Shown here: piece by piece, positions 34,601 through 42,018 of the stretch | Numbering within the stretch: the stretch's first letter is position 1 | Layout of the letters: every line of letters begins with the position of its first letter | Assembly: GCA_005473895.2 (NCBI GenBank) | Contig: SRJI02000005.1 | Location: 103,829 to 167,828, forward strand | Source of the DNA: Carideicomes alvinocaridis | Lineage (GTDB): Bacteria; Pseudomonadota; Alphaproteobacteria; Rhodobacterales; Rhodobacteraceae | DNA: 64,000 nucleotides | Reading direction: 5' to 3' | Position numbers and translations under genes: made by a program | Notes under the pieces: generated by a model | The model's database searches: none | Seen by the model: the letters and a program-made list of their open reading frames with translations, nothing else | Told to the model about the DNA's origin: nothing

Positions 34601-36228
34601 CAGGCTTCATCGACCTTCGTTGCGGCATAAGGGCCAGGATTTGATGACCCGCCCATACCGCTTTGAACAAAGGGCTGTCCCATCATCGCTTCCAGGAACT
34701 CAAGCTCCTGCGCGTCAACATTTACACCACGCGATGTTGGCGGCGTGTCGTCAACGCCTGCCCACCGGAACATGATGTCGCGGATATCTGTACGGAGGTC
34801 GTTTGTTTCATCGAACAGGTTGGCGAAAGATGCTACTTCTAAGTCACTTACGAGACCAAGGAGATTCCCCGTTTCGCTTTTATCCAATGACATTGCGATG
34901 TGAAGATCTGGAATCGCCCCGTAGCCACGTAGATCGACCTCTAAGATAAGAGCCTCCGGCGCAAGCGCATAACTGTTGTTATAGACCGAGTAGAAGTCAT
35001 CATATTGAAACCATATATCGTGGACGATCCGAACTTCGGGCCCAGATAATCCATCGTCAACTACGAATGTCGAAGTATGGGAAACATCGTGCCCTTCATT
35101 GGTTTGGGAAACAGTCGATGCACTTAGATCAAAGGAAACAATATTGAAATCTGATACGGAGTGAAGCTCCGAATCCTGAGAATAAGCATCCTCGTTGGCA
35201 TCTTGCCATACGATAAGATCGTCCCATACGGCGTCTTGCGAGTCAATTTGACCATCATCGTTGGTATCGTATCCCGCAAGGATTGTAAATCCATCCGTAT
35301 TTGTATTTCCAAAGAGCTCGCCGTTATGGTTGATAACTCCATCAGCATTCGCATCAATCGCTAATAATCCGTCATTTGCATCAACCCATCCAGCCCTCTC
35401 GCGAAATCCATCTTCATCAATATCCCAAAAAATATCACTACTCGCCAAACTCGAAAGATCAATGGTCCCCGAGTCGTCCAAATCCAAAATAAGTGGTGAA
35501 CTGCTTGACTCAGCATCGTCAAGAGCATCCTCCACAGACTCAAGATTCGTATCTGCTCCTCGCTCTGGCACTTCCAGTTCATCAGTCTTTATTTCTTCAT
35601 ACTTCTGAAACATCTCATGAATCTTGTCACCTTCACTGCCGAAGAGCCAGTCTGCTATATCATGATACCAGGCGTTGGAACCCGAATCGTACAGGAGATC
35701 GAGCATCGTCTCGCCGCCCCATCCCTTCATCTTGTAGTTGGGATTCTCGTTCAAGTCAGTGTGGTGCGGGACAGTTCCTGGTGTTTGGTTGAAAAGAGCT
35801 TGGTCGTCTCCAAAAATCCTTTCTTCTGAATAGTACTTGTTCATGTACTCGTTCGTAAGGTACTCAATCGTTGGTTCACCTTTTTCGGCATGATCTGGAT
35901 CTCTGTGTGCCTCCGCTGCGTGCCCGACCTCATGAGTTATGGCCCGAGCATCACTCGGCACTTTGTAATCACCATCCCATTCTTTTACCCGTGTTTCCGC
36001 TAATTCATCCCAGCTAATGTTGATGGTTCTGGTATCTGTATTGTAGCTATTACCTAAGCTTTCATTGTTTTCGAGTTTTACTGTTCCGCTATCCTCCTTA
36101 ATTCGACTAAAGAGCTCTTGCCCCTCTGGCGTTCCCTCCATTTGGCTAAGAATATTCTCAGCTTTTGCCTTCTTAGTAGCATCAGCTATATCAATATCAA
36201 AAACTTCCTCGTATGTTAGGTCTGTCAT
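31672..36228 (-). CDS. Secreted RTX repeat protein with N-terminal zincin metalloprotease domain
   Basis: A 1518-residue protein. The N-terminal part has a zincin motif AITHEVGHAAEAH (HExxH at 99-103), as in M91-like and related effector peptidases. A calcium-binding stretch follows (LDLDDSGTIDLSS; WDIDEDGF; DANADGVINHNGELFG; DTNDDGQIDSQD). About 700 residues of RTX nonapeptide repeats (GGDGNDTINGGDGDDQLYG type) are arranged in at least five blocks, each restarting with GTSG(D/N/A)D. The end resembles a type I secretion signal (TDVIADFDSANDAIDISDLL...EASGALVTA). It would be exported by a type I secretion system encoded elsewhere and fold in external calcium. The start is the ATG after AGGAAGAATAAA. 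Confidence 0.85.
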   Translation of the reverse strand: MTDLTYEEVFDIDIADATKKAKAENILSQMEGTPEGQELFSRIKEDSGTVKLENNESLGNSYNTDTRTINISWDELAETRVKEWDGDYKVPSDARAITHEVGHAAEAHRDPDHAEKGEPTIEYLTNEYMNKYYSEERIFGDDQALFNQTPGTVPHHTDLNENPNYKMKGWGGETMLDLLYDSGSNAWYHDIADWLFGSEGDKIHEMFQKYEEIKTDELEVPERGADTNLESVEDALDDAESSSSPLILDLDDSGTIDLSSLASSDIFWDIDEDGFRERAGWVDANDGLLAIDANADGVINHNGELFGNTNTDGFTILAGYDTNDDGQIDSQDAVWDDLIVWQDANEDAYSQDSELHSVSDFNIVSFDLSASTVSQTNEGHDVSHTSTFVVDDGLSGPEVRIVHDIWFQYDDFYSVYNNSYALAPEALILEVDLRGYGAIPDLHIAMSLDKSETGNLLGLVSDLEVASFANLFDETNDLRTDIRDIMFRWAGVDDTPPTSRGVNVDAQELEFLEAMMGQPFVQSGMGGSSNPGPYAATKVDEAWSIAYNNIYARLTAQSAGGELFTGDFYYDIAGDEFSGITGLDATKLAALEAEATALSTTGEKDVFWGNVVRMIEFSVGTTNLPGGDQTDLDDAITASDASLDLQDILDGLDYVEPSGTTYNGTSGDDTLTAGSDFDTLNGNDGNDTLEGGDGNDTINGGDGDDQLYGEDGSDYLKGGAGDDSYYYEIGDTGWDIIRETGTGTGHFDEIVFGAGIDSGDVTLTRYNNSGLFIDIDTGSQTGQIFIENQFTNVGGSGHVEQLRYDDSSTFDLDDRNWTTYGTSGDDTLFGIYNGHGGWNNDTIYGGAGDDDINGGSGTDSGAGDDTLYGEDGNDVISGGQGTDTIYGGAGDDDLSGGNGDDEIHAGTGNDRIDGGGGADDFYYTSGHLTLVQTNSTDTIYLDAAWDTVTPDYYKIDNDLQITFDLDNTITIKGMFGTYGLNSMVYDDTTTVDLTSISYVSQGTSGNDDIDGTGGDDVIYGFAGDDELGKTVYGNGNDTLFGGTGDDILKGGNNNDYLDGGAGDDEMLGGSGDDHFYYVSGHDIAEAGGGDDILEIDGSWDYEDLTLGRYTADLDDLVISFGSGAVNTITIDEMFNGSVMETLRLNDGTGDIDLQSIGYTAYGTSGADTLDGFNNSSFNGGNTPDTIYGYEGADTIDGKNGDDLLYGGDDADDISGSDGEDILYGDAGNDTLNGGNEDDILYGGAGNDVLYGGRDSDLYVYESGLDEIYESHNQEDTIWITDGVVIDEISIADTDDNDTTITINSGTDEIYIDRQESGYNKYHIENLRFDDGFETDELENYDSWMWGTTGNDSTTGNSNDNVIIGDDGDDDIDAGAGADDVHGGAGADDIHGDGGDDFLHGGVGDDTVYGDGGLDTLWGGDGDDTFSFDSTNAYTETDVIADFDSANDAIDISDLLSAYDPMSDVLSDFVEITDNGTDSTLSVDADGGADSFTAVANIIGVTGLTDEAALEASGALVTA

Positions 36229-36229
36229 T

Positions 36230-36709
36230 TTATTCTTCCTGTGTGAAATTGTATTTCGCTTCCCCAAGGACCTCTAAGTCCTCAACGCGAAAACTTCTCG
36301 GTTGAGGGCGTCCATCCAAGAGAGACATCGCCTCCTTTATCTCCCTCAACCACCACGGGTATATCCGTGAAGTTCGCGTGCATGGTCGGGGGACTGATAT
36401 GAATTCGTCATTAGACGATTTGATTGCATAAACAAGATATCTGTGACCAATTCTAAATTGACCACGCTCGCAATCATCACGTAGCTTCAATTTCTCTTTT
36501 TTCGGCCCCTTCCAAACTTTCTCAATGCTAAATGTAATTATCTGATTTGGCGGAGAATTCTCGCAATTTGACGCCAATGCCTGAAAGACATAGTCACTTT
36601 CGTCCAATTCTTCTTGGATCGTCGGCCTTGCAATACATCCAAAAGCTGATGTTGAAAGAATGCTAAGTGCGAGAACCGTACAAAACGTCATTCTTAAAAT
36701 ACTGTTCAT
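36230..36709 (-). CDS. Exported protein resembling a TIMP/NTR-like domain
   Basis: A 159-residue protein with a signal peptide (MTFCTVLALSILSTSAFG) and a mature domain starting with a cysteine: CIARPTIQEELDESDYVFQALAS...ITFSIEKVWKGPKKEKLKLRDDCERGQFRIGHRYLVYA...PRPCTRTSRI. The order Cys - EELxxSDxVF - VEKVWKG - C..G..F..G.RYLVYA - C(T/S)RT is the pattern of bacterial NTR/TIMP-like (OB-fold) domains. Its stop is one base from the start of the RTX metalloprotease gene, so the two are cotranscribed. An inhibitor or self-protection role is inference from this pairing. Confidence 0.6.
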   Translation of the reverse strand: MNSILRMTFCTVLALSILSTSAFGCIARPTIQEELDESDYVFQALASNCENSPPNQIITFSIEKVWKGPKKEKLKLRDDCERGQFRIGHRYLVYAIKSSNDEFISVPRPCTRTSRIYPWWLREIKEAMSLLDGRPQPRSFRVEDLEVLGEAKYNFTQEE

Positions 36710-37139
36710 TTGCTTCCATTTTTTAATCTTTGCCGAGAATTGCAGAAATTTTTCAATTTTTCTATCTTGTATTTGATTTTTATTTGTGGCTTTTTATATG
36801 AACGCATATTTTTTGAGGCGACATTTAGTTTCACACTTACGTATATATACTTACAGATGTAATTTCTGCTTGCGTCGCTGGCCAAGTACTCAGAAACTGA
36901 TCCTATTGCAGATAGCTGCGTGAAAACGCTTTCATCGCTCCCTAAATTTCCTGCTCGTCCGTCCTAACGCTCTTCTAGAAATCAGTTCTGGCAGATAGAA
37001 CCGCGAGAATGGTCAAGGCGACGTTGTGCGCCTGCTCCACTGCGTTGCGCCCGAGGGTGCCCTCTGTGGTCACTCTCTGCACCTCCCGATCCTGAGAAGA
37101 CCTGGATTGTCCGGTCTCGAAACGGGAAAGGAGAAACGC
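36710..37139. other. AT-rich intergenic region
   Basis: From 36720 to about 36870 the sequence is strongly AT-rich (runs of T, TATATATAC), likely the promoter region of the minus-strand NTR-like/RTX operon. Beyond about 36990 it returns to GC-rich and forms the leader of the next plus-strand gene. No gene supported. Confidence 0.4.
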
Positions 37140-37343
37140 ATGATCACGCTACTCACCATGCACGAGCTGCAAGGCTTCACGGATCAGGAACTCGATGCGT
37201 TGCACGAGCTATACCTCGCGCTTCTGATGGAAACCGATCCGGATACACCGGACCGCCGCAATATCCTGGCAACGCTTGAAAACATCGAGCGAACGCGCGG
37301 CCAGCGCAGCAAGCCCGCGACCAGACCACCGCGCAGCTGCTAA
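37140..37343 (+). CDS. Small conserved-looking hypothetical protein
   Basis: A 67-residue protein, MITLLTMHELQGFTDQELDALHELYLALL then a proline/arginine-rich tail. The start has a very good Shine-Dalgarno (GGAAAGGAGAAACGC). The helical core suggests a small regulatory or accessory protein of the mobile element. No function is assignable. Confidence 0.55.
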   Translation: MITLLTMHELQGFTDQELDALHELYLALLMETDPDTPDRRNILATLENIERTRGQRSKPATRPPRSC

Positions 37344-37469
37344 AGCGAACGGAGGCCCGCCAGTGACGCGCTTCCGGTCTTGTTGCATACGATGGCAACC
37401 ACCCGATGACGAACGGACAGCATCGCATTATACTGTATATTCACCGACCGAGCAGTAAAGGAGGACCAC

Positions 37470-37739
37470 ATGGATCGGAATGTCTACTACTACCAGCATC
37501 ATACTGACCTAGGCACGGTTAGCTTGCTGCCCGAGGCTGGCGGGCGCTACAAGGTTATGTTCGGGGAAGAGAACTTGGGGTCATACGCGTCTCCGGAAGC
37601 GGCAGCAGATGACGTCAGCGGCGGACACACCTTCACGCCTTCAAGCGGTGTTAACCTCGGAGAACTCGGCATACCGGACGAGCTTGGAGACTGGGAAAAG
37701 AAGGTGTTCGCTACAATCGGCCGCTTGCGTCCCGCGTAG
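37470..37739 (+). CDS. Small hypothetical protein
   Basis: An 89-residue protein behind a strong Shine-Dalgarno (AAAGGAGGACCAC). The sequence (MDRNVYYYQHHTDLGTVSLLPEAGGRYKVMFGEENLGSYASPEAAADDVSGG) reads as a small beta/alpha domain with a pattern of repeated aromatic residues at the start. I recognise no family. It is convergent with the following minus-strand gene, 12 bases away. Confidence 0.6.
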   Translation: MDRNVYYYQHHTDLGTVSLLPEAGGRYKVMFGEENLGSYASPEAAADDVSGGHTFTPSSGVNLGELGIPDELGDWEKKVFATIGRLRPA

Positions 37740-37751
37740 TGCCGTCTCGGC

Positions 37752-38819
37752 CTACACATCACGCCCGTGCCACGGCGCGACGGAAACCATAGAACTGCCT
37801 TCATCGGCCAACTCTATGAATCCGGCGGATTGCATCACCTCCAGCGTCTGCGCCCACGCTTTGCCGATATCATTCAGAGCAACAATCATCCGATATTCGA
37901 CTTCCTCGAACACACCGTCAGGGACGACGAGCTTTCCATTGGGGAGCTCCCAGGGGGGCCACTCCCAGTCGGGATCATCTTCCCAATATTCCAAATCCTC
38001 GTCAGGCTCGAATTCAAGATAAGGGAATACGCGATCCAGTTCGTCGGGCATCATGAATTGCCAGTGCGCCCAGACATCTTCAGGCTCTTCCTGTCCTTCC
38101 TGATCTTCTTCGACGAAATATGCTTCGCTTCGCATTTTCGAGCCATACTTGCGTACAATCAGCTTGAACACCACACCACGATCCGAGGCGGTGGCAATCC
38201 GCCGGATGAGTACGGCATCGCGAAAGAATACGTTGCCATGCTCTTCACCGCCCTGAATGCGATCCTGCCACGCGACAACAGACCGGCGCTGCTTGATCAG
38301 ATAAAACGCTTGGTCATCCAGGATGCTATCTTTGTTGACGTGAACGGTCAGCGTTGACTGGGTAAGGGAAAGGATGTCATCGCCATAGTTTTCGGAGATG
38401 TACTTCTGAATATTCAACACAAAGAATTTGTCGACCGACTCGATATAAAGCGCGAGGTATGTGGGCTCCGGTGCAATATACCAAAACCGGAGATGCCCTA
38501 CATCCAGCGAAGCCGAAAGCTTGTTGCTTTCCTCAAAATCCGCTTCCGAAAAAGTCTTGGCCCGAACGCCCTTCATCTGGAACCACACAAGTGCGGGAGC
38601 AACAACTTCCCCGCCATCAGCCTTCTGGGAGACAAAATGAAGACCGATGTCGCGTCCGGCACGGTCACGTTCGTATTCTGCGAATTCACCAAATTCGGCT
38701 GCAAGAGCGCGGAACTTCGCCATATACAATCTCTCGAAGCGATCTGTTCGTCCAATTTTTAGCGCCAATTTGGGCCTTCCATTTAAATATTGTTCTATTT
38801 TGGTTTCCTGTTTATTCAT
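37752..38819 (-). CDS. DUF4365-like protein, possible nuclease-fold domain
   Basis: A 355-residue protein. The N-terminal third (FGEFAEYERDRAGRDIGLHFVSQ...VWFQMKGVRAKTF) has the D-x(n)-Q-x-K spacing seen in DUF4365-type and other PD-(D/E)xK-like domains (D-I-G-L, then Q-M-K). The segment LSASLDVGHLRFWYIAPEPTYLALYIESVDKFFVLNIQKYI fits the following beta-rich part. The C-terminal third is very acidic. DUF4365 domains are frequent in defence islands, often fused to other effectors; here the gene stands alone beside ardC. Function unknown. Confidence 0.55.
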   Translation of the reverse strand: MNKQETKIEQYLNGRPKLALKIGRTDRFERLYMAKFRALAAEFGEFAEYERDRAGRDIGLHFVSQKADGGEVVAPALVWFQMKGVRAKTFSEADFEESNKLSASLDVGHLRFWYIAPEPTYLALYIESVDKFFVLNIQKYISENYGDDILSLTQSTLTVHVNKDSILDDQAFYLIKQRRSVVAWQDRIQGGEEHGNVFFRDAVLIRRIATASDRGVVFKLIVRKYGSKMRSEAYFVEEDQEGQEEPEDVWAHWQFMMPDELDRVFPYLEFEPDEDLEYWEDDPDWEWPPWELPNGKLVVPDGVFEEVEYRMIVALNDIGKAWAQTLEVMQSAGFIELADEGSSMVSVAPWHGRDV

Positions 38820-38930
38820 TTATCATCAATACGGTGCATCGTCCATATGTTGACGGGCTGGGTTCCCATGGATGACTTCCCCTGTCCGGCTGGCCGTGCG
38901 GCCAGCCGGATTTTTTGTGGCCGGAGCCGC

Positions 38931-39833
38931 CTATGCGGCGACTCCTTCCTTCTGTTCCTTTTGCCGCTGGAAGCCATTCAGGAAATCCGCAGCGCGCTGC
39001 GCATAGGCGGCGGCGCTGAAGATGGCGCGCTTGTCGTTCGTCAGGACCTTAAGCCAGCTCTGGATGTAGGCGGCATGATCGGTGCCAGGCTCCGGCGTCA
39101 GGGCCAGATCGGCGCAAAGGAACGCCGCGCCCAGCTCGGCGACCAGCTCTTCGCGGGCGTAGCCTTCGTCGCCCCACCGCTTGCGCCCGAATTCGCGGTC
39201 GAGTCGGCTCTTGTGCTTCGTCCAGTGCGTGAGCTCGTGCGCCAAGGTCGCATAGTAGGCTTCGGGGCTGCGGAAGCTCTCGAAATGCGGCATCTGCACG
39301 TGATCCGTCCCGCCGCTGTAGTGAGCAGAGTTCCCGCCATGCCGGATGTCGGCACCCGTAGTGGCGAAGAATTCCTCCGCATGGTCGATCCGCTGCGCGC
39401 GGTCGATGACCGGCTCGGGCTTGCTGTAGAAATGCTCCGGCAGCCCATCGATCTGCTCGACGTTGAACACGCTGTAACCCTTCATGAACGGGATTTTGCG
39501 CTCTTCTTCGCTGCCGTCGTCCTGCTCTTCGGTCTTGGTGATGGTGTTGGCATAGACAACAAGGTTGCCGCGCTCGCCCTTGCGGACGTGTGCGCCGTAT
39601 TCCTTGGCTTGGCGGTAGGTCATCCAGAACGGCGACAGGTAGCCGCCCTCCATGGCCGCGCCCCACAGCAACAGCACGTTGATGCCGCTGTAGGCCATGC
39701 CGTTATGGCGCAGCGGCTTGATGATCCGCCCGTCCATGTTTCCGGCGGACCATGGCTTGTGCCATGTCAGTTCGCCTTGCTCCAGATCGGCAATAATCTT
39801 GTCTGTTACTTTCTGGTAAATGTCCTGTTTCAT
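38931..39833 (-). CDS. ardC: ArdC-like antirestriction protein
   Basis: A 300-residue protein with the ArdC/DUF1738 layout: an N-terminal ssDNA-binding domain (MKQDIYQKVTDKIIADLEQGELTWHKPW, then NVLLLWG and FWMTYRQAKEYGAHVRKGERG) and a C-terminal zincin-like domain with TLAHELTHWTKH (HExxH). ArdC proteins from conjugative plasmids protect incoming DNA from restriction. I placed the start at the ATG after AAGGAGAAAAGACC. A longer in-frame reading runs into the structured leader and is not credible. It faces the restriction operon across a hairpin-rich 465-base gap. Confidence 0.85.
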   Translation of the reverse strand: MKQDIYQKVTDKIIADLEQGELTWHKPWSAGNMDGRIIKPLRHNGMAYSGINVLLLWGAAMEGGYLSPFWMTYRQAKEYGAHVRKGERGNLVVYANTITKTEEQDDGSEEERKIPFMKGYSVFNVEQIDGLPEHFYSKPEPVIDRAQRIDHAEEFFATTGADIRHGGNSAHYSGGTDHVQMPHFESFRSPEAYYATLAHELTHWTKHKSRLDREFGRKRWGDEGYAREELVAELGAAFLCADLALTPEPGTDHAAYIQSWLKVLTNDKRAIFSAAAYAQRAADFLNGFQRQKEQKEGVAA

Positions 39834-40257
39834 TGGTCTTTTCTCCTTATGAAGCCGGTTGCACATGCAACCGGACGAGGCCCGCGCCAATGAGCGGGGG
39901 GAGACCGTCAGGACCGCAGACAGCGGAGGGGGATCACCCGTCCTGCACAAGCCGCAGGCGCGGAAGGACGGGGAAACCGCTGGCTGCGCCCGCAGCAAAT
40001 GCGAAGGGCTTGGTCTTGACGGAGGACGGGGCCGCAGGCCCCCAACAGGAAAGAAAGCGTCAGCCCGTCAGGGCTGGCCGAAGATGCGCAAGGGATGGAA
40101 GCCGCATGGTCAAGACCGCCAAGGGCGGGCTTGGTTCACAAGAGCCCGTCCGCGCCAGCGGTGCGCCTGATTTCCCTCAAGGCAAGAAGGACACAGTATC
40201 GAGGACGCCGCCACGGGATAACCCCAGGATATCGTTTACGTTCCCTTGATGTTCTTT
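39834..40257. promoter_or_regulatory. Hairpin-rich divergent leader between ardC and the methyltransferase operon
   Basis: No gene is supported, but the stretch has several strong inverted repeats. CCGGTTGCA-ca-TGCAACCGG is at 39855-39874, just beyond the ardC Shine-Dalgarno. GGGGCC-gca-GGCCCC is at 40028-40042, CAGCCC-gtca-GGGCTG at 40061-40076, and CCAAG...CTTGG lies around 40120-40136. Such a folded leader ahead of an antirestriction gene could be a single-stranded promoter of the Frpo/ssi type or a structured 5' UTR. Confidence 0.4.
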
Positions 40258-40270
40258 TGACAGCATGTCA
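40258..40270. promoter_or_regulatory. Operator-like palindrome upstream of the C5 methyltransferase
   Basis: TGACA-gca-TGTCA, perfect 5-base arms, 28 bases before the methyltransferase ATG and overlapping a TTGACA hexamer. The methyltransferase has its own N-terminal helix-turn-helix, so autorepression here is plausible, as known for some EcoRII-class methyltransferases. Confidence 0.45.
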
Positions 40271-40298
40271 GAATGATTCCCAGAGAAACGAGGGCAGC

Positions 40299-41567
40299 AT
40301 GAACGAATTTTCCAGACTGAGGCAGGAATCGGGCTACTCCATCGCGCAGGCGGTCGAGAAGCTGGGCTACTGCGAGCGTACCATCTACAGGTGGGAGACC
40401 GGCGAGAGCGCGCCGCGCAAGGCGGCGCTGGAGACGCTTCGGGCCATCGCGAAGAGCAAGCCGCCCGCACAGGGCGAGTTCCGCTTCATCGATCTGTTCG
40501 CGGGGATCGGCGGGATGCGCAAGGGCTTCGAGTCCATCGGTGGCAAGTGCGTGTTCACGTCAGAGCGCGACCGGTTCTGCGTCGAGACCTATCTGGCGAA
40601 CCACGAGTGCGACCATGACGTGGCCGGTGACATCACGACCGTTCCTGTCGGCGACATCCCTGAACATGACGTGCTGCTGGCGGGCTTTCCCTGTCAGCCC
40701 TTCTCGATTGCGGGGGTATCGAAGAAGAACTCGCTCGGACGCCTGCACGGCTTCCGGTGCGATGCGCAAGGCACGCTGTTCTTCGATGTTGCGCGCATCA
40801 TCGAGCATCACCGCCCGAAGGCCTTCCTGCTGGAAAACGTGAAGAATCTCGTTAGCCACGACAAGGGTCGCACCTTCGAGGTGATACGCCGCGCCCTGTC
40901 GGAAGAGCTGGGCTACCACATCCAGACGCGCATCATCGATGCGAAGTCGTTTGTCCCCCAGCACCGCGAGAGGATATTCATCGTCGGGTTCCATGAGAAC
41001 AACGGCTTCTCGATGGATGATCTCGTGCTGCCCGATACGGTGAAAGGCCCGAAGATGGGCACTGTCCTGCATCCGGAGGATGGCAGCGAGGATGCCGAGC
41101 TTCGGTTCACCGCAGGGCCGAAGGCGAAGGTGCTCGATAAATACACCCTTTCCGATCATCTCTGGGGCTATTTGCAGGGCTATGCCGAAAAGCACCGCGC
41201 CGCCGGTAACGGCTTCGGCTTCGGCCTTGTCGGGCCGGACGATACCGCCCGCACGCTCTCGGCGCGCTACTACAAGGACGGCTCGGAGATTCTGGTCAGT
41301 CAGGGGCCGCGCAAGAACCCGCGCCGCTTGACACCGCGCGAGTGCGCGCGGCTGATGGGTTTCGACGGCCGCGACGGGAAACCGGTGAAGATACCGGTGT
41401 CGGACACGCAGGCCTACAAGCAGTTCGGCAATGCCGTCGTCGTGCCGGTTGTCGAGGCCGTTGCCCGCCACATGCAGCCCTTCATCACCGGAACCGCCGG
41501 AGCGGAACAGACGGCAAAGCCGCCTAAAGCCAAGGCTGCGGCGGAGGAAGAGACGGTCGTTGCCTGA
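40299..41567 (+). CDS. DNA (cytosine-5) methyltransferase with N-terminal HTH, Dcm/M.EcoRII-like
   Basis: A 422-residue enzyme. Residues 1-50 form an XRE-like helix-turn-helix (LRQESGYSIAQAVEKLGYCERTIYRWETG). The catalytic domain shows motif I FIDLFAGIGGMR, motif IV GFPCQPFSIAG (catalytic Cys132), motif VI LLENVKNL, motif VIII PQHRERIFIVGF and motif X QFGNAVVVPVV. It methylates cytosine C5 and protects the host from the adjacent EcoRII-like endonuclease. Order and families in the operon suggest a CCWGG-like target, which the sequence alone cannot prove. The Vsr gene overlaps its stop. Confidence 0.9.
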   Translation: MNEFSRLRQESGYSIAQAVEKLGYCERTIYRWETGESAPRKAALETLRAIAKSKPPAQGEFRFIDLFAGIGGMRKGFESIGGKCVFTSERDRFCVETYLANHECDHDVAGDITTVPVGDIPEHDVLLAGFPCQPFSIAGVSKKNSLGRLHGFRCDAQGTLFFDVARIIEHHRPKAFLLENVKNLVSHDKGRTFEVIRRALSEELGYHIQTRIIDAKSFVPQHRERIFIVGFHENNGFSMDDLVLPDTVKGPKMGTVLHPEDGSEDAELRFTAGPKAKVLDKYTLSDHLWGYLQGYAEKHRAAGNGFGFGLVGPDDTARTLSARYYKDGSEILVSQGPRKNPRRLTPRECARLMGFDGRDGKPVKIPVSDTQAYKQFGNAVVVPVVEAVARHMQPFITGTAGAEQTAKPPKAKAAAEEETVVA

Positions 41568-42018
41568 CATCGTCGACAAGGAAACGCGCAGCCGGATGAT
41601 GTCCGGTATCAGGGGCAAGGACACAAAACCGGAACTGATGATCCGCAAGGCGCTCCACGCGCGCGGCTATCGCTACCGGCTGCACTCCCCTGCCGTTCCT
41701 GGCAAGCCTGACCTCTTTCTGCGGCGCTACCGTGCGGCGATCTTCGTTCATGGCTGCTTTTGGCACGGCCATGACTGCCACCTGTTCAAGCTGCCCTCGA
41801 CCCGCACGGAATTCTGGCAGCAGAAGATCGACCGCAACCGCGCCCGCGACGCGGAAGTCGAGACCGCCCTTCGCGAACAGGGATGGAGGCGGCTTGTGAT
41901 CTGGGAATGCGCCCTGAAGGGGAAGACGCGGCTTGAATTCGGGGCGCTGATGGACCGGCTGTGCGAATGGCTCGCCACCGGCGGCGAAACCGGAAAGATT
42001 GCAGGGAATGTTGTATGA
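41560..42018 (+). CDS. vsr: Very short patch repair (Vsr) mismatch endonuclease
   Basis: A 152-residue Vsr protein starting at TTG (MPDIVDKETRSRMMSGIRGKDTKPE) inside the end of the methyltransferase gene, behind GAGGAAGAGACGG. Hallmarks are GKPDLFLRRYRAAIFVHGCFWHGHDCH, with the catalytic Asp and the zinc/metal-site Cys and His residues, then KLPSTRTEFWQQKIDRNRARD. Vsr nicks beside T:G mismatches left by deamination of 5-methylcytosine, limiting C-to-T mutation at methylated sites. An ATG start does not exist at a sensible place. It overlaps the restriction gene by four bases. Confidence 0.92.
   Translation: MPDIVDKETRSRMMSGIRGKDTKPELMIRKALHARGYRYRLHSPAVPGKPDLFLRRYRAAIFVHGCFWHGHDCHLFKLPSTRTEFWQQKIDRNRARDAEVETALREQGWRRLVIWECALKGKTRLEFGALMDRLCEWLATGGETGKIAGNVV

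Noticed and set aside
31672..35000. Regularly spaced short repeats resembling a CRISPR array
   Set aside because: They are in-frame degenerate RTX nonapeptide codons (GGxGxDxLx) within one coding sequence; repeats are 27 bases long without unique spacers.
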